A stretch of 64,000 bases of DNA, from positions 15,158,501 through 15,222,500 of the forward strand of contig CM042039.1 in the NCBI GenBank assembly GCA_023525975.1, read 5' to 3'. The position numbers and the translations under genes were made by a program. Shown piece by piece: positions 18,305 to 30,185 of this stretch (its first letter is position 1; each line of letters starts with the position of its first letter). The notes below the pieces were generated by a model. That model was given only the letters and a program-made list of their open reading frames with translations, searched no databases and was not told the DNA's origin. This DNA comes from Smallanthus sonchifolius (lineage: Eukaryota > Streptophyta > Magnoliopsida > Asterales > Asteraceae).

Positions 18305-18595
18305 TCATAAGTCAAATAGATGAGGGTACGACTCCCTCATTTCCTTCTCCGTTTCCCAAGTGGCTTCCGATCCCTTTCGATGCTTCCATTGGACTTTAAC
18401 CAATTGGATAACTTTATTACGTAAACGTTTCTCCTTCCGATCAAGGATGGCCACAGGTTCTTCGATGTAATTAAGGCTGTTGTCAACCTCGATTTCAGTA
18501 AGTGGTACGTGAGCCGATTCATCCGCCAAACACTTTCGCAAGTGTGATACATGGAAAGTAGGATGAATCCCACTTAACTCATCAGGCAACTCCAA
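18305..18595 (-). pseudogene. Gypsy-B Pol C-terminus with chromodomain-like tail
   Basis: This 96-codon frame begins in the ELPDELSG.HPTFHVSHLRKC block that follows the integrase core in chromovirus-type Gypsy elements. It ends in VQWKHRKGSEATWETE, a chromodomain-like module thought to steer integration to particular chromatin. It should be continuous with the integrase frame upstream. Around 18590-18625 about ten residues are missing and the frame has shifted, so the two parts are disconnected. It is therefore a broken gene part. Confidence 0.8.
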
Positions 18596-20105
18596 CCGAT
18601 AAGCGACTTCCCCAACCCGGACTTAACTTTCCTCTCTTTCTGAATCGTATGATTCCCTTCCATGGTGACACTTTCAGCATTACTCTGTCACCAATATCAA
18701 ACTCAATAGGCCTTCGTCGTTTATCCGCATAGGATTTCTGACGATCTTGTGCGGCCTTCATTCGCGCTTTGATCTGATCAAACCTTTCCGACGTCTCTCT
18801 TACGACTTCGAGACTTCCTAATTCCTTCTGTCCAATCTCACCCCAACAAACCGTGGTCCTACATCTTCTCCCATACAACATTTCGTAAGGCGGCATGCCT
18901 ATCGTCGTGTGATGACTATTGTTGTAGGAGAATTCAGCTAACGGCAGATGGCTGTCCCAACTGCCACCGAAGTCGATAATATAAGCACGGAGCATATCCT
19001 CCATTGTCTGAATGGTCCTTTCGGACTGACCATCCGTTTGCGGGTGGTATGCTGTGCTGATGTTAAGCCTCGTGCCCATCGCCTCGTGAAATCTTTTCCA
19101 GAACCTCGATGTGAATCGTGTGTCCCGGTCAGATACAATCGTCAAAGGCATCCCATGCCGTGCTACTACTTCATTGATAAACACCTCTGCTAACCTTTCC
19201 GATGAGAACGTCTCGCGAATAGGTAGGAAATGAGCACTCTTCGTTAATCGGTCCACAATTACCCAAATGGTGTCATGACCTTTAGCTGTGCGGGGTAGCT
19301 TGGTTATGAAGTCCATGGTATTGTGTTCCCACTTCCATTCTGGTATATCAAGTGGTTGGATCTTTCCATACGGTTTCTGGTGTTCAGCCTTTACTTGCGA
19401 GCAAGTCAAACACTTGCTTACATACTTCGTTACATCACATTTCATTCCAGGCCACCAGTAGTCCTTCTTCAGGTCTTGGTACATTTTGTTGGTACCGGGA
19501 TGGATAGAGTAACGAGACTTATGAGCCTCATCCAAGATCTTGGTTCTAAGCTCGCCACCCATAGATATCCATACCCGTCCAAAACGTGTCCTAACACCAA
19601 GGGTGTTATATTCCAACTTGTCCCGTTGGCCAACCATGGTTTCCTCCTTAAGTGCCTCATCTTGAGCCTTTTCAATTTCTCTCATCACGTCCGATGTTAC
19701 CACCAACTGGCAAGCTTTCACTCTAATAGGAGTAGGCACATCCTTTCGGCTTAGAGCGTCAGTCACCACGTTTGCCTTTCCAGGATGGTATATGATTTCA
19801 CAGTCATAATCTTTTAGGAGTTCTAACCATCGTCTCTGCCTCATATTAAGCTCTCTTTGTTCGAAGAAGTACTTCAAACTTTTGTGGTCTGAGTAAATAG
19901 TAAACTTCACCCCGTAAAAGTAGTGCCTCCATATTTTCAATGCAAATACGACAGCAGTAAGTTCCAAATCATGAGTCGGATAATTGACTTCGTGAACTTT
20001 CAACTGCCGCGACGTATATGCAATCACTCTCCCGTTGACAGGTTCTTGTGTAGTCTTGACTATACCTCTCTCGTTCTTGATAGACGTTATCTTTTTCAGC
20101 ATCAT
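18582..20105 (-). pseudogene. pol: Gypsy-B Pol fragment: RNase H and integrase
   Basis: This 507-codon frame has RNase H (GRVIAYTSRQLKVHEVNYP, then YSDHKSLKYFF and TDALSRK). The integrase HHCC finger follows (HPGTNKMYQDLKKDYWWPGM, CLTCSQVK). The integrase core reads MDFITKLP, then SDRDTRFTSRFW and HPQTDGQSERT, with D, D and E in place. This is Ty3/Gypsy order (RNase H before INT). Its N-terminus (about the first 25 residues) does not look like reverse transcriptase: upstream RT, protease and gag have been lost and replaced. The C-terminus is cut by a frameshift into the chromodomain-like piece. Read from the 5' LTR at 24512, it is the only coding remnant. Confidence 0.9.
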
Positions 20106-22416
20106 ACATCCCTAGTCGGTCTTTCACATCTAACCGTTAGGGTTCTTATATCGTCATTCTATGTGAAACGTCTTATCAAACTCGGAGTCGTCCACAGAAG
20201 ACTCCATGGCCATAATTTCAACTCCTCGTTAAGGTTATCTACCTTGCCATCTGGACGGTTACTATCGATCGTCTCTCGACTATTTGGATCATTGTGTATA
20301 CCTCATAAGTTGTCCATGGTGCATTCATCCTTGAAGGACTATACCATGCCGTTCTCGAATGAATCATACCATCCCTTTCCCGAATGATTCCTACTATCAA
20401 GTTTCCGAAGGTACCGTACCATCTCATTCCCGACGGAACCACATCGTCTCGTTCCCTAAGGAACCATATCGCTTCATTCCAGAAGGAACCGTATCGCTTC
20501 GTTCCAGAAGGAACCGTGTCGCTTCGTTCCCATAGGAACCGTGTCGCTTCGTTCCCGTAGGAACCGTATCTCTTCGTTCCCGTAGGAACCGTATCGCTTC
20601 GTTCCCTAGGAACCGTATCGCTTTGTTCCCGTAGGAACCGTATCGCTTCGTTCCCGTAGGAATCGTATCAGGTATCCCCCAAACATATGAGGTATCCCTT
20701 ATCACACTCAACTTGTCGGGAAGGTATTCATTCAGATGGCACACTAGTCACTCGAACTTTTCATTCATATTTTCATACACAATCTCCTTCTTGTTTTTCT
20801 TTCAAACGTACTTGTAAGGTTTTACATTTCACATCGTTGGTTCATTGAACACCATTCTTCCTACATATCACTGGATGGTCTTAGGGATTGGCATCCCATC
20901 TGACCGACAATATATATTCTCTAGCTACTCGTTTCCGTTAGCCTTTTCTGCATGCATTTCTTCTAAAGTCACATTCGTTGGTCTTACTATGGATAATTGA
21001 CAAGTACGGTGACACTTGTACTTTCATTTCCTTTCTAGTTTCAGTGGGTCCCTCAACGGCTTTCCAATTCTAACAACACTCGTAGCTATTGATTAGACTT
21101 AGACATAGTAGAGCGTTCTCTGAGTCACCTTGAATTTCTTCTTAGTGCACATGCCTTACTTCACATTGTTGGTCAAAACTTGTCCTTCACATTCATTCTA
21201 GACAAACAATCCTTGGGTCGGATCTGGTTTGGTTTGGTTTAGCCTGCACGCCCTAATTAACATCACGGTTCCCGTCTCTTATTGTTGTTGGTATATCTAT
21301 TTTTCTCGTTTCAGCAGATACTCTTATTAGTTGTCTTGGACTGTCTTCTACATGGAAAGATGCCATTTGTGCATTCGTGCACTCATATATTCTTTAGACC
21401 TACACTTGTGAGGTTATTTCTTTCATGCTCATGCATACTTCAACAGTAGACCGATTCTTATTCATCATAACGTGTTTGTGCTAAGCGTAGTCCACCCTAG
21501 CTCTTTGGCATCCTTCATACGTATGCTCGTCTGACTTAGGTAAACCGAAGTTTCATTCCTCCTCGTCCTGTCCGTGGCTCGTACTCGTTGACATCATTCA
21601 CCTCTGTAAGGTATACCATTTCTGACATCGTTACTATTACTAACGATGTTCATCAATCTCTTTAAATCGCTACTCGGGTGACTAACATCTCGTTGTCGTG
21701 GTTGAGTAATTGGATCAACTCTGATACGTAAGCATTAATCAACACCATAAAATTCTCTATCATGCACGTGCACCTGTAAATTCACAATTTCGCGGATCCA
21801 AACAAAATTACCAATTTACCTTACTCGAGCATTCTAGTTCCTCTTATAACACTTCCTAATACTCGCGTCTCTTCAAAGTTGAGATTTTTTCCCGGTATTC
21901 TCCTCGACACCTCTTACCACTTTCGCGCTAAGTCAACACAACGGAGGACATCTCGCATCACACTCGTACGGTCTCATGCACACTACCTTCCGGTTCCGCA
22001 AGAACTCTTACCTTTTTACTATAAACTTGGTGGGCGGGAATCCTACCGTGTCATCCGGTACGACCCTCACCACGCCTTCCGCCTATTCTACCCTCCATTT
22101 CGCTCTTAAAAACAAGGAATCTAATGTCATCACGCTAGTTAACAAATAGAATTCAATAAGCACTGTAAGATGTTAATATACACTGGCCATCTGCAATTAA
22201 CCATTACACTACCTTTCGATTTCTATTTGACCACCGTTGTGATTCCATCAGAACACAAGTCCTTACCTAACCCTTTCTAAGGCATACTATACATGTAATT
22301 ATATTCTACCTTCATACCTGATGCTGTGGCTCGAGTTACCCGTACTGGCATCCGCTTTCGGTCCCATTCACAGTTTAATTTCAGACACTGGGAGTGTCCG
22401 AATCTCTCAAACTATT
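20106..22416. other. Gypsy-B internal region without recognisable coding
   Basis: This 2.3-kb stretch lies where gag, protease and reverse transcriptase should be. It holds a 25-bp minisatellite (20410-20672) and otherwise C/T-rich unique-looking DNA. Short open frames (for example 21879-22109) carry no domain. I infer replacement or deep decay of the element's 5' coding half. Confidence 0.65.
20410..20672. repeat. 25-bp minisatellite, about ten copies
   Basis: The unit is close to GGAACCGTATCGCTTCGTTC followed by CCGTA. Units recur every 25 bp (one is 24), becoming more degenerate to the left. Each unit carries a GGAAC/GTTCC inverted pair that could form a short stem. Confidence 0.92.
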
Positions 22417-22428
22417 GCTCTGATACCA
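22417..22428 (-). other. Primer-binding site of Gypsy-B
   Basis: On the minus strand, TGGTATCAGAGC begins 3 bases inside the 5' LTR. It is complementary to initiator tRNA-Met. Confidence 0.92.
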
Positions 22429-22431
22429 ACT

Positions 22432-24512
22432 TGTAAGGCCCCAAACCCGGGAGGCCTCACTCGTTGGATTTACTCATTCACAAACAGTTCTTAAACATGA
22501 ATATCAAATAACGCAGCGGAAAATTTCATTCAAACATAACGTCATCATTATTCGTACATGCGGAAGCGTAAACATTGTTTAAAACATAATTACATAAACT
22601 TAACATAAACAACTCATAACGGGATGCCAGTCTTCATGATCGACCGGGTAACTCTTCTCGCTTGCCAAGCATCACCGTCCATCGTCCATACCTGCCTTAA
22701 CCTGAATATGCATACTAAAAAGTCAGCTACGCTGGTGAGTTCTAGCATTTCATAAAAACTTTAACATCAACATTTGCCAAAAAACGTATCATTCATTTAG
22801 TAAAACCTTTCACAAAAGCATGTAATAATAACATCTTTAAAAAGGTTTCATACCCATATCATCATCAACATCATAATCATAAACACCGTTAAACGGATCG
22901 TTCATTTAAAACTTTTAACATTCATTTAAGTCATACATTATTATCTAAATCTGTGTTACCCTTCGTTCTGTCATTCAGTATGGTATTGCCCCTAAGGCTT
23001 AACTGCACGAAGACCGACAATACCATACATTCCGTCAATTCCCTTTTTGGTATTGCCCCCAAGGCTAACTGCACGAGGACCGACAATACCCATTCAGTTG
23101 CCCTTATGGCTCTCATGTCCATAAACCGACAACTTCCATCGACGGCCACGGCTCACGGCCAATGACACCGTCGGATCATAATTGAACCTTACATAGAGTC
23201 ACGTTAACCCCTGAGTAACCGTCGTTACTCCCTTTACCAGTTGTACAACATCATAACCATTGACATGCCACAGAGACAATGCCCCTGTTGTTCTTGTGGC
23301 AACTATGGCTCGCTGTCCATAATCTACCACAAGGCTGGGAATCTCATTTCCCAGACTTCATTCGTCAATTCCATTCATTCGACAGATTAGATTTGTAATG
23401 ACTTCTTTAAAACCTTTACCTCTTTCTCTTCTCATTAAACATTTCCTCATTTAGACCGTTCATAAAACATTCGTAACCCTTTTTGGCAAAAACCCTTCAA
23501 AACCTTTCCTTTCGTAAACATCGTTTCGTTAAAACATCATTTCGTTAAACATCATTTCGTTAAACATCATTTCGTAAAACATCATTTCGTTAAACATCAT
23601 TTCGTAAAACATCATTTCGTAAAACATCATTTCGTTAAACATCATTTCGTAAGTATGCTCACCAGCCCAAAAACATTAACAAAACATTTAAAAGAGGGCT
23701 CTAGAACTCACCTGATACGCTAATATGGGTTGTCCTAAACGAAGGTCCAACAACGTCACTCCCGATCTGAATTGATTAGTTAAATACACATCAGACCAAT
23801 CCCGACTCTAACGGTTTAACCATTCTAACATACTAACTTCACTTAATCAGTTCTGATGTCTGCGCACTTAGCAAGTGCACAGACCATGCTGCCTGTGCAC
23901 TTAGCAAGTGCGCAGGCCCCTCTTCCTGCGCACTTAGCAAGTGCGCAGGCCCCTCTTCCTGCGCAGGCCCCTCTTCCTACGCACTTAGCAAGTGCGCAGG
24001 CCCCTCTTCCTGCGTACTTGATAAGTACGCAGGACCTGCTCCGTGCACACTTAGCAAGTGCACACGACCCGTTCTTCGCGAAAACCCTAACTTTCGCATT
24101 CGGGTCTGATCATGTCAAGATCCCGAACCTGTAACATTCAGAACGTTCGTTTTCCATTAAGGAACTCAAATCCATGATTATCTTTCAGTTTCATCCGTTC
24201 AAACCTTACCTTTTCACCCAAAACCCGAAAAACCCAAAAACGAACTACAACTCAGATTTAGGTCGGACCGTTACCTGAATCGAGTTTCTGATCCGGAGGT
24301 TCTTCTCATGAGTTATGGAGTAACACTTTGCTGAAGTCTCGGGTCGATCCGCCAACTTTCTCTCTCTACGGTTTCTCTCTCTAAAAGTTGTAAGTGAGAG
24401 GAAAGGGGTGGCATAGGCTATTTATAGCCCGATGACCCATCCGACCCGACCCGCCATGCCTTGTTCGTTTATTCCGTTATTATAACTGTCGTTTTATTTT
24501 TGGGATGTTACA
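22432..24512 (-). repeat. Gypsy-B 5' LTR (2081 bp, uninterrupted)
   Basis: TGTAAGGCCCC at 22432 through TGTTACA at 24512, followed by target duplication CAAGT. On the minus strand a short U3 leads to a TATA box (about 24426-24419). The minisatellite (about 23515-23652) and hairpin array (23856-24070) lie downstream and would be transcribed. A few percent divergence from the other LTR is visible, with repeat-number differences. Confidence 0.94.
23856..24070. repeat. Hairpin array in Gypsy-B LTR (right copy)
   Basis: Six units of the CTGCGCACTT-AGC-AAGTGCGCAG hairpin family occur here, one truncated to CTGCGCAGG. Several arms have a single C-to-T or G-to-A change without a matching change. The GCGTACTT/AAGTACGC unit is conserved with the other LTR. 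Confidence 0.88.
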
Positions 24513-25389
24513 CAAGTTAAGGTGCTAGAGCCCTAGAGTGAACTCTAAGAGCTACTTCGTACTAAGATTATTATATATTTCGATCTCCGAATTCAAAACC
24601 AAGGTGAATACTCGTTCATAATGAACAAGAGTCTGTCAAAATGATTTATAAGACGTAATTGTGCTATAGGCACCTTTACGCAAAAGATCAAACGATTTAC
24701 ATTTACGAAAGTGCAAAACACGATAATTAAATATTTACTCATACAGTCTCAGATGGGATTGACCAGTGAGATCAATCCCAGCAGACTTTAAACTACCCAA
24801 GAAGTGTACGTAAAGTTTGATCAAATATTTATACTCGCTTCGGATCCACTTGGCCCGGGCGGGGTTGGCTTGTATATCGGGTGATTGCGTAAAAGGCCGG
24901 AGTGCCTGTTAGGCCGCGTAGCCCCCAAGTACTTGTTCAATGTATAGAAATGGATTAATCGGAAGAAAGTGATGATATCACTGGATTCCACCTATGAAAT
25001 GTTTAACTGTTTAATTAAATTGTTTTGCCATGATTATGAAAATGATTTGAGGTCATGAAGTATTCACCAACATATAGCTGACATTCATTTTCTAAATATT
25101 TTCAGGGAAAGAATAAATGACCTTTTGTAATCAAATGTACAAACAATCGGGTGTTAATACAAACAATCGGGTGTTAATGCCCAATTATTGAATAAAGATA
25201 ATCTTTTGTCTACACGACGATATTTGATATTTACAAAACCAACCCTTGAGGTTGATATTGAAACGATCCATTTTTCTAACTTTATTTCGCTACATAAACC
25301 AAAACTCTGAAATAAAAGCAGGTACAGAAGGTACCAACGGATGTCGCAGCCCGGTAACGTCCTAGGGGTGCCCGGAGCTGGGTGTGATA
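24513..25389 (+). repeat. Gypsy-C left LTR, 3' part
   Basis: From 24673 it matches the right LTR (29273-30185), sharing GGCACCTTTACG, ACTACCCAAGAAGTGTACGT and GGTACCAACGGATGTCGCAG. A ~200-bp block present at 29721-29945 of the right copy is deleted here near 25115. It ends GTGTGATA at 25389, where the right copy has GTGTGACA. A degenerate primer site TGGTTGATATAAGATC follows. Confidence 0.82.
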
Positions 25390-25511
25390 TTGGTTGATAT
25401 AAGATCCTGAGGTTTTAGCGAATTAGATACTTGAGAATCTAAGCTCTAACCGGAGGAAGCAACGACTTGCCTACTAGAAAGAGTAGGTAGACATTTGCCT
25501 TTAAGCTAATA

Positions 25512-26571
25512 GTGTCAAAACACGCAGGTAGTACTATGTCAGGAGGACAAGGATATCATAGCTACTATAACCCTAATGTTACTATTAAACCTGAACCAGT
25601 AGCAAACCCTTATGCACTCATGGATGTAGGAGACTTCTCGTGGTATCACGCTCTACCAAAAGCACCAATAAAAGAAGAGTACGAGTCAGATCACCTAAGC
25701 CAAATGGGTGGCTTTGACTTCAGTAATCAGAGATGCACACCACCACCACCAACGTACCCTCGACCTCAAACTCCCCCACCGCTGATGTATCCTCCTCCTA
25801 CAAACCATCATGAGGCAGGGTCTAGCAAGAAGACCACCAAACCTCCGATGAGTGTAAGAAAACTCGTCGAAAGACTTTCTTTTACGGGAGCTAGTATAGA
25901 GGAAATGTATAAAAATCTGGAGAACTACGAGAGTTCCGAATCCGAAGGATTTCTTCCTCTACCACCTGTTGAAGCTTACTCTCCTCAATCAACAGCTATG
26001 AACCCTTTGTCAATTATCTCAATTACCCACTCGTTACGGGTCCGTATGTCAGTAATAATTCAGACACAAATGAAAGCTATGCCAATAATAGTTCAATGAA
26101 TCAAGATTAGAACCATATGTTGAATTCCTTAGACATCCACAGTTTATGGATCCCTATATCCAGGATGAATATGATCCACTAGCTGTATTCAAAGATACAT
26201 ATGATGACCTAAATACGTATCCACCAGATTATAGCCCTCGAGCTGACTTAAGGCATAAACCCATTCCAGCTTATGACAACGTATACAATGATATTGTGTT
26301 AGGACTAAGAGACTCTTCGCCAAAATTTTGATATCATGCATCCACTCCGGGATCTCCAATCGAATGTCTCAACCGGTCGCTACACAAAACCGACCAAGTC
26401 AAGAAGGAACTCTTCCTAACTAGGGACATATTGGTAGATACCGAGCGAGATCTATCAAAAGCTAAAAAGGAGTTAGCACGAAAAGAAAAAGATCACAAAT
26501 CCTTCGCCAAAAGGGTTTGGAATCACGGAAAGGGACTAATGAAAGACGCTAAAAAAGCCGTCAAGAAATAG
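25512..26571 (+). pseudogene. Gypsy-C leader ORF of unknown function, frameshifted
   Basis: A 195-codon frame (25512-26099), a 61-codon frame (26146-26331) and a continuation to a stop at 26571 read as one disrupted protein. The first part has Pro-rich PPPPTYPRPQTPPPLMYPPP and then SVRKLVERLSFTGASIEEMY. The last part is lysine-rich and helical (LSKAKKELARKEKDHKSFAK). No domain I know fits. The position between primer site and gag suggests an additional retroelement ORF or a divergent gag N-terminus. At least two frameshifts or stops break it. Confidence 0.5.
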
Positions 26572-26676
26572 GCGTCCTTCTATCGTTTTTGTGCTATGTA
26601 TTTCAAATAAACGAGTCTTGTACTTTTTATTTGATATTAATAACAAGTATTTATTTTCCCTTTAATTTTCTTTAGA

Positions 26677-27180
26677 ATGGCAGGAAAAGGAAAATGACCT
26701 AGTTTCGTTCGTAGATACGCACCATCTGGAAACAATGAGCAAAACACCAATTCAACCGAATCCTATTCTGGAACAAATTCCAAACCTTCTAGTGGGACCT
26801 TTCATAACTTAGGGGAAATAGAAACATCCAAATATTTCTATGAAACCCCAATTAGTTACTATGCCGCTCCAACTCTCGAAAGCTATAACCAAACCTACGT
26901 AAACAATTATAGCTATTAGGAAAGACTACCCGAAATCCCTTACGAATGTCACTATTCGTTGGAAGGTGAGGAAAGGGCCGATTCTAACAGACCCTATGGA
27001 ACTTACCATTCCACTAATACTACCCCAATCCACACTCCTCGAGGTAATGAAGAAATCCCAGGAGAAGAAGGGATTGCAACTATGCAAGCTCGCATAGCAG
27101 AACTAGAAAGAATCGAAGCAGAAAAAGACGCTCAGATCGTCGCTCTACAACAAGCGTTGAGTAGAGCTAGGGATCCTTAA
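26677..27180 (+). pseudogene. Gypsy-C second leader ORF, with stops
   Basis: It begins MAGKGK and is stopped by TGA at 26695. The frame continues through Ser/Tyr-rich sequence to a TAG near 26917 and then the open segment 26959-27180. That segment ends in a short coiled coil (ARIAELERIEAEKDAQIVAL). It may encode a small oligomerising Gag-associated protein. The function is unknown and the copy is clearly dead. Confidence 0.45.
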
Positions 27181-27318
27181 TATCTTATCTATGTTATTTT
27201 CAATTTCTGTATTGTACTTTGAAGTTTAAAGAAATAAAAATCTCGTATTTCCCTTATAAAAAAAATATATATATCTTCAATATAAATATTATGTTTTTCA
27301 TTTAAATTGTCGTTTAGA

Positions 27319-28309
27319 ACTGGACCATCCACAAATACCCGTGGACGAAAGAAACAAGCAGATGAGGCCTTAGAGAAAGAGGCCCAAGCTGCGGAACTGC
27401 AGAAAATGATCAATAAAGGAATTAAGGATGCAATTGCTACAATGCTGGAAGCATTTGAGAAAGCCTAGGCTACCAAAGCCGAGGCCAAGGCAAAAGGAAA
27501 AAGAGCACACATCTCCTAACTCCGAATATAACGAATCCAATCACACTGTTTCTGTGAGAAAAGAACACTCGAAAACTCATACTCACCTAAGTTCAAAGAC
27601 AAAACGAACTCGAAGCAAGGAACGCTTTTCCTCCGGTGACAGTTATGCGGATAGCTACGAACCACGTCACAAGAAGGGTAAACAAATAGGTTGCTCATAT
27701 GAGACTTTCCAAACTTGTAAACCTTATGACTTCCTCGGGAAGGAAGGTGGAGTAATTACGGTTCGTTGGATTGAAAAGACTGAATCAGTCCTGGCAATAA
27801 GCAAATGTGCTGAAGAGGACAAGGTTTTCTATGCCTCCAATCTTTTCATACACTTTGCTCTTGAATGGTGGAACGCTCTTTTATCCGCCAAAGGAAGAGA
27901 CAGGGCATACATAATGAGTTGGAACTCGTTGAAGGACAGAGTCAAGAGAAAGTTATGACCAATAAACGAGGTTGAGCAAATAGATCAGAAGTTCTTAAAC
28001 ACTAGAATGGTGGGATCTAACCACCAAGATTACATGACCAATATGCTAGAATATTCGTGACTAGTGCCACATCTGGCCACTCCGAAATCAAATCTCATTA
28101 AGAGATATATCTACGGGCTGGTAAGTGAGATCCGTGACATGGTGAAGGTAGCAAAACCTGAAACCATAGACGAAGCCATGGATCTAGTAGCTTAGTTGAC
28201 ATACAACATGGTCCGAACAATGGATGAAAATAAGAAGAAGGAACCTTTCAGGAGAGGAAAGGTATACTTCAAAAAGACCAATCAAGGTTCTAGCATGAAT
28301 GGAAGTTAA
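27319..28309 (+). pseudogene. gag: Gypsy-C gag, frameshifted and stopped
   Basis: The Ty3/Gypsy gag signature is present: CKPYDFLGKEGGVITVRWIE, then FALEWWNALLSAKGRDRAYI. After a stop at 27956 the same frame continues PINEVEQIDQKF and IYGLVSEIRDMVK. The product would be the capsid/RNA-binding protein. Several stops (27956, about 28061, about 28194, 28308) and a frameshift near 27465 inactivate it. The zinc knuckle and the protease that should follow are missing: the sequence jumps directly to the reverse-transcriptase thumb. Confidence 0.78.
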
Positions 28310-29272
28310 GTTGATCCAGTCAAGATTGAGACTATATCCAAATGGGAAGTCCCGAAAACAACAACCGAAGTAAGAAGCTTCCTCGGTTTGGCAAGTTATT
28401 ACCGAAGATTTATTAAGGACTTCTCAAGGATCGCAGTACCTTTGACTTCACTAACTCGAAAGTCAATCAAATACAAGTGCGATCCGAACCAGGACGAATT
28501 GTTTAAAACGCTAAAACAGAAACTCACTAAAGCTTTAATTCTATTGCTGCCCGAAGGCAACGAATGTTTTATAGTTTCTTGCGATGCATCACACACTGGT
28601 CTGGGATGTGTATTGATGCAAGGAAATAAAGTTATAGCTTATGCATCTTGACAACTCAAGACTCACGAAAAGAACTATCCGACTCACGATCTGGAGTTGG
28701 GTGCCATAATATCCGCGCCGAAATGGGAGACACTATCTCTACGGAGTCAAGTTCACAATTTTCACATATCACAAGAGTCTAAAGTATGTCTTCAGTCAGA
28801 AAGAGTTGAACATGGGACAAAGACGATGGATGGAAGTCTTAAGCGACTATTACTGTGAAATATGCTATCACGAAGGCAAGGCTAATGTCGCCCTAAGTCG
28901 AAAAGAACACGAGAAGCCAAGGCGCGTTCGTGCCTTAAGACTCGACCTTCAATTCAGTCTAATTTCTCAGATCGAAGAGGCACAAAGATCGGCCTTGAAA
29001 GAGGAAAATCTTGAAAAAAAAGAATTAGCAGGAATGATCGAACAACTCATCAAAGGTAGTGACGATGTATTTAGACTGAATAAACGAATATGGGTTCCAA
29101 TTTATGGAAACCTACGAAAAGAGATTCTCGAGGAAGCCCATAAGTCCAAGTACACGATGCACCCCGATAGTGATAAGATATACAAAAATCTAAAACCAGA
29201 TTACCGGTGGATCGGCATGAAAAGGCACATAGCCGAATATGTGGCCAAATGTCTAACCTGTTACAACAGCTA
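28310..29272 (+). pseudogene. pol: Gypsy-C pol remnant: RT end, RNase H, integrase finger
   Basis: The frame at 28310 enters at the end of the reverse transcriptase (WEVPKTTTEVRSFLGLASYY, RRFIKDFSRIAVPLT). It continues into RNase H (FIVSCDASHTGLGCVLMQG) to a stop near 28650, a frameshifted RNase H middle, then 28806-29272 (RRWMEVLSDYYCEICYHEGK, integrase finger HPDSDKIYKNLKPDYRWIGM, CLTCY). It is truncated in the integrase finger where the 5'-shortened right LTR begins at 29273. The polymerase catalytic region and the integrase core are both gone. Confidence 0.82.
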
Positions 29273-30185
29273 GGCACCTTTACGTAAAAAGAACAAAACG
29301 ATTTACGTTTACGAAAAGGGAAAAACACGATAATTAAATATTTACACATACAGTCTCAGACGGGATTGACTAGTGAGATTAATCGCAACAGACTTTAAAC
29401 TACCCAAGAAGTGTACATAAAGTTTGATCAAATATTTATACTCGCTCTGGATCGGGCGGGGTTGGCTTGTATATCGGGTGATTGCGTAAAACGTAGGAGT
29501 GTCGGTTAGGCCACGTAGCCCCTAAGTACTTATCCAATGTATACAAATGGATGAATCAGAAGAAAGTGATGATATCACTGATTCCACCTATGAAATGTTT
29601 AACTGTTTAATTAAACTGTTGTGCCATGATTATGAAAATGAGTTGAGGTCATGAAGTATTCACCAGCATATAGATGACGTTCATTTTCTAAATGTTTTCA
29701 GTGAAAAATAAATGACCTCATCATGACGGGACCGACTACGAACTAAGTCCCGAAGATAGTTTTGTTGCTCAACCGGGTCAGGCCACACACATGGACCCGG
29801 TGCAACCCGAATATTTATGTTTATTGGTTCGTGCTATGCACAGGAAGAACCTAGGAAAAAGAACAAGGATAAGGTGACCGTGGGACTATGTTTCCCTACG
29901 CAGACAACCTCCTTGTAGTTTTACTAACTTGAGTCAGAGTTTGATTTGAAATCAAATGTACAAACAATTGGGCGTTCATGCCCAGTTATTGAATAAAGAT
30001 AATCTTTTGTCTACACGACGAGATTTGATATTTACAAAACCAACCCTTGAGGTTGAGATTGAAACGATCCATTTTTCTAACGTTATTCCGTTGCGTAAAC
30101 CAAAACTCTGAAATCAAAGCAAGTACAGAAGGTACCAACGGATGTCGCAGCCCGGTAACGTCCCGGGCCGGGGCGTGGTGTGACA
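29273..30185 (+). repeat. Gypsy-C right LTR, truncated at its 5' end
   Basis: It matches the left LTR from 24673 onward and retains the ~200-bp block (29721-29945) lost there. It starts abruptly within the LTR after the integrase fragment, so one deletion removed the integrase core together with the LTR start. It ends GGTGTGACA at 30185. Confidence 0.82.

Larger units (their letters stand above)
3457..24512 (-). mobile_element. Gypsy-B: minus-strand Ty3/Gypsy element with 5-bp target duplication
   Basis: Both ends carry the same ~2-kb LTR (TGTAAGGCCCC ... GGGATGTTACA). CAAGT lies immediately outside each end (3452-3456 and 24513-24517), a canonical 5-bp target duplication. Reading on the minus strand, a tRNA-iMet primer site follows the 5' LTR (22428-22417) and a purine tract precedes the 3' LTR (about 18280-18265). 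Only the 3' half of pol remains (RNase H, integrase, chromodomain-like tail). Gag, protease and reverse transcriptase are absent, so it is non-autonomous. Its 3' LTR is split by the SIRE-type Copia element. Confidence 0.93.
2956..30185 (+). mobile_element. Gypsy-C: old plus-strand Ty3/Gypsy element, outermost of the nest
   Basis: Decayed gag and pol fragments (25512-29272) lie between two copies of an LTR segment (24673-25389 and 29273-30185), all reading rightwards. The right LTR ends in GTGTGACA at 30185. The left ends in GTGTGATA at 25389. The left LTR was split by Gypsy-B, so its 5' part lies at about 2956-3456. That upstream boundary (TGTAATGAACC at 2956) is a guess from the TG start. 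The internal region lacks the protease and most of the reverse transcriptase. The element is the oldest layer because two later insertions sit inside its LTR. Confidence 0.7.
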
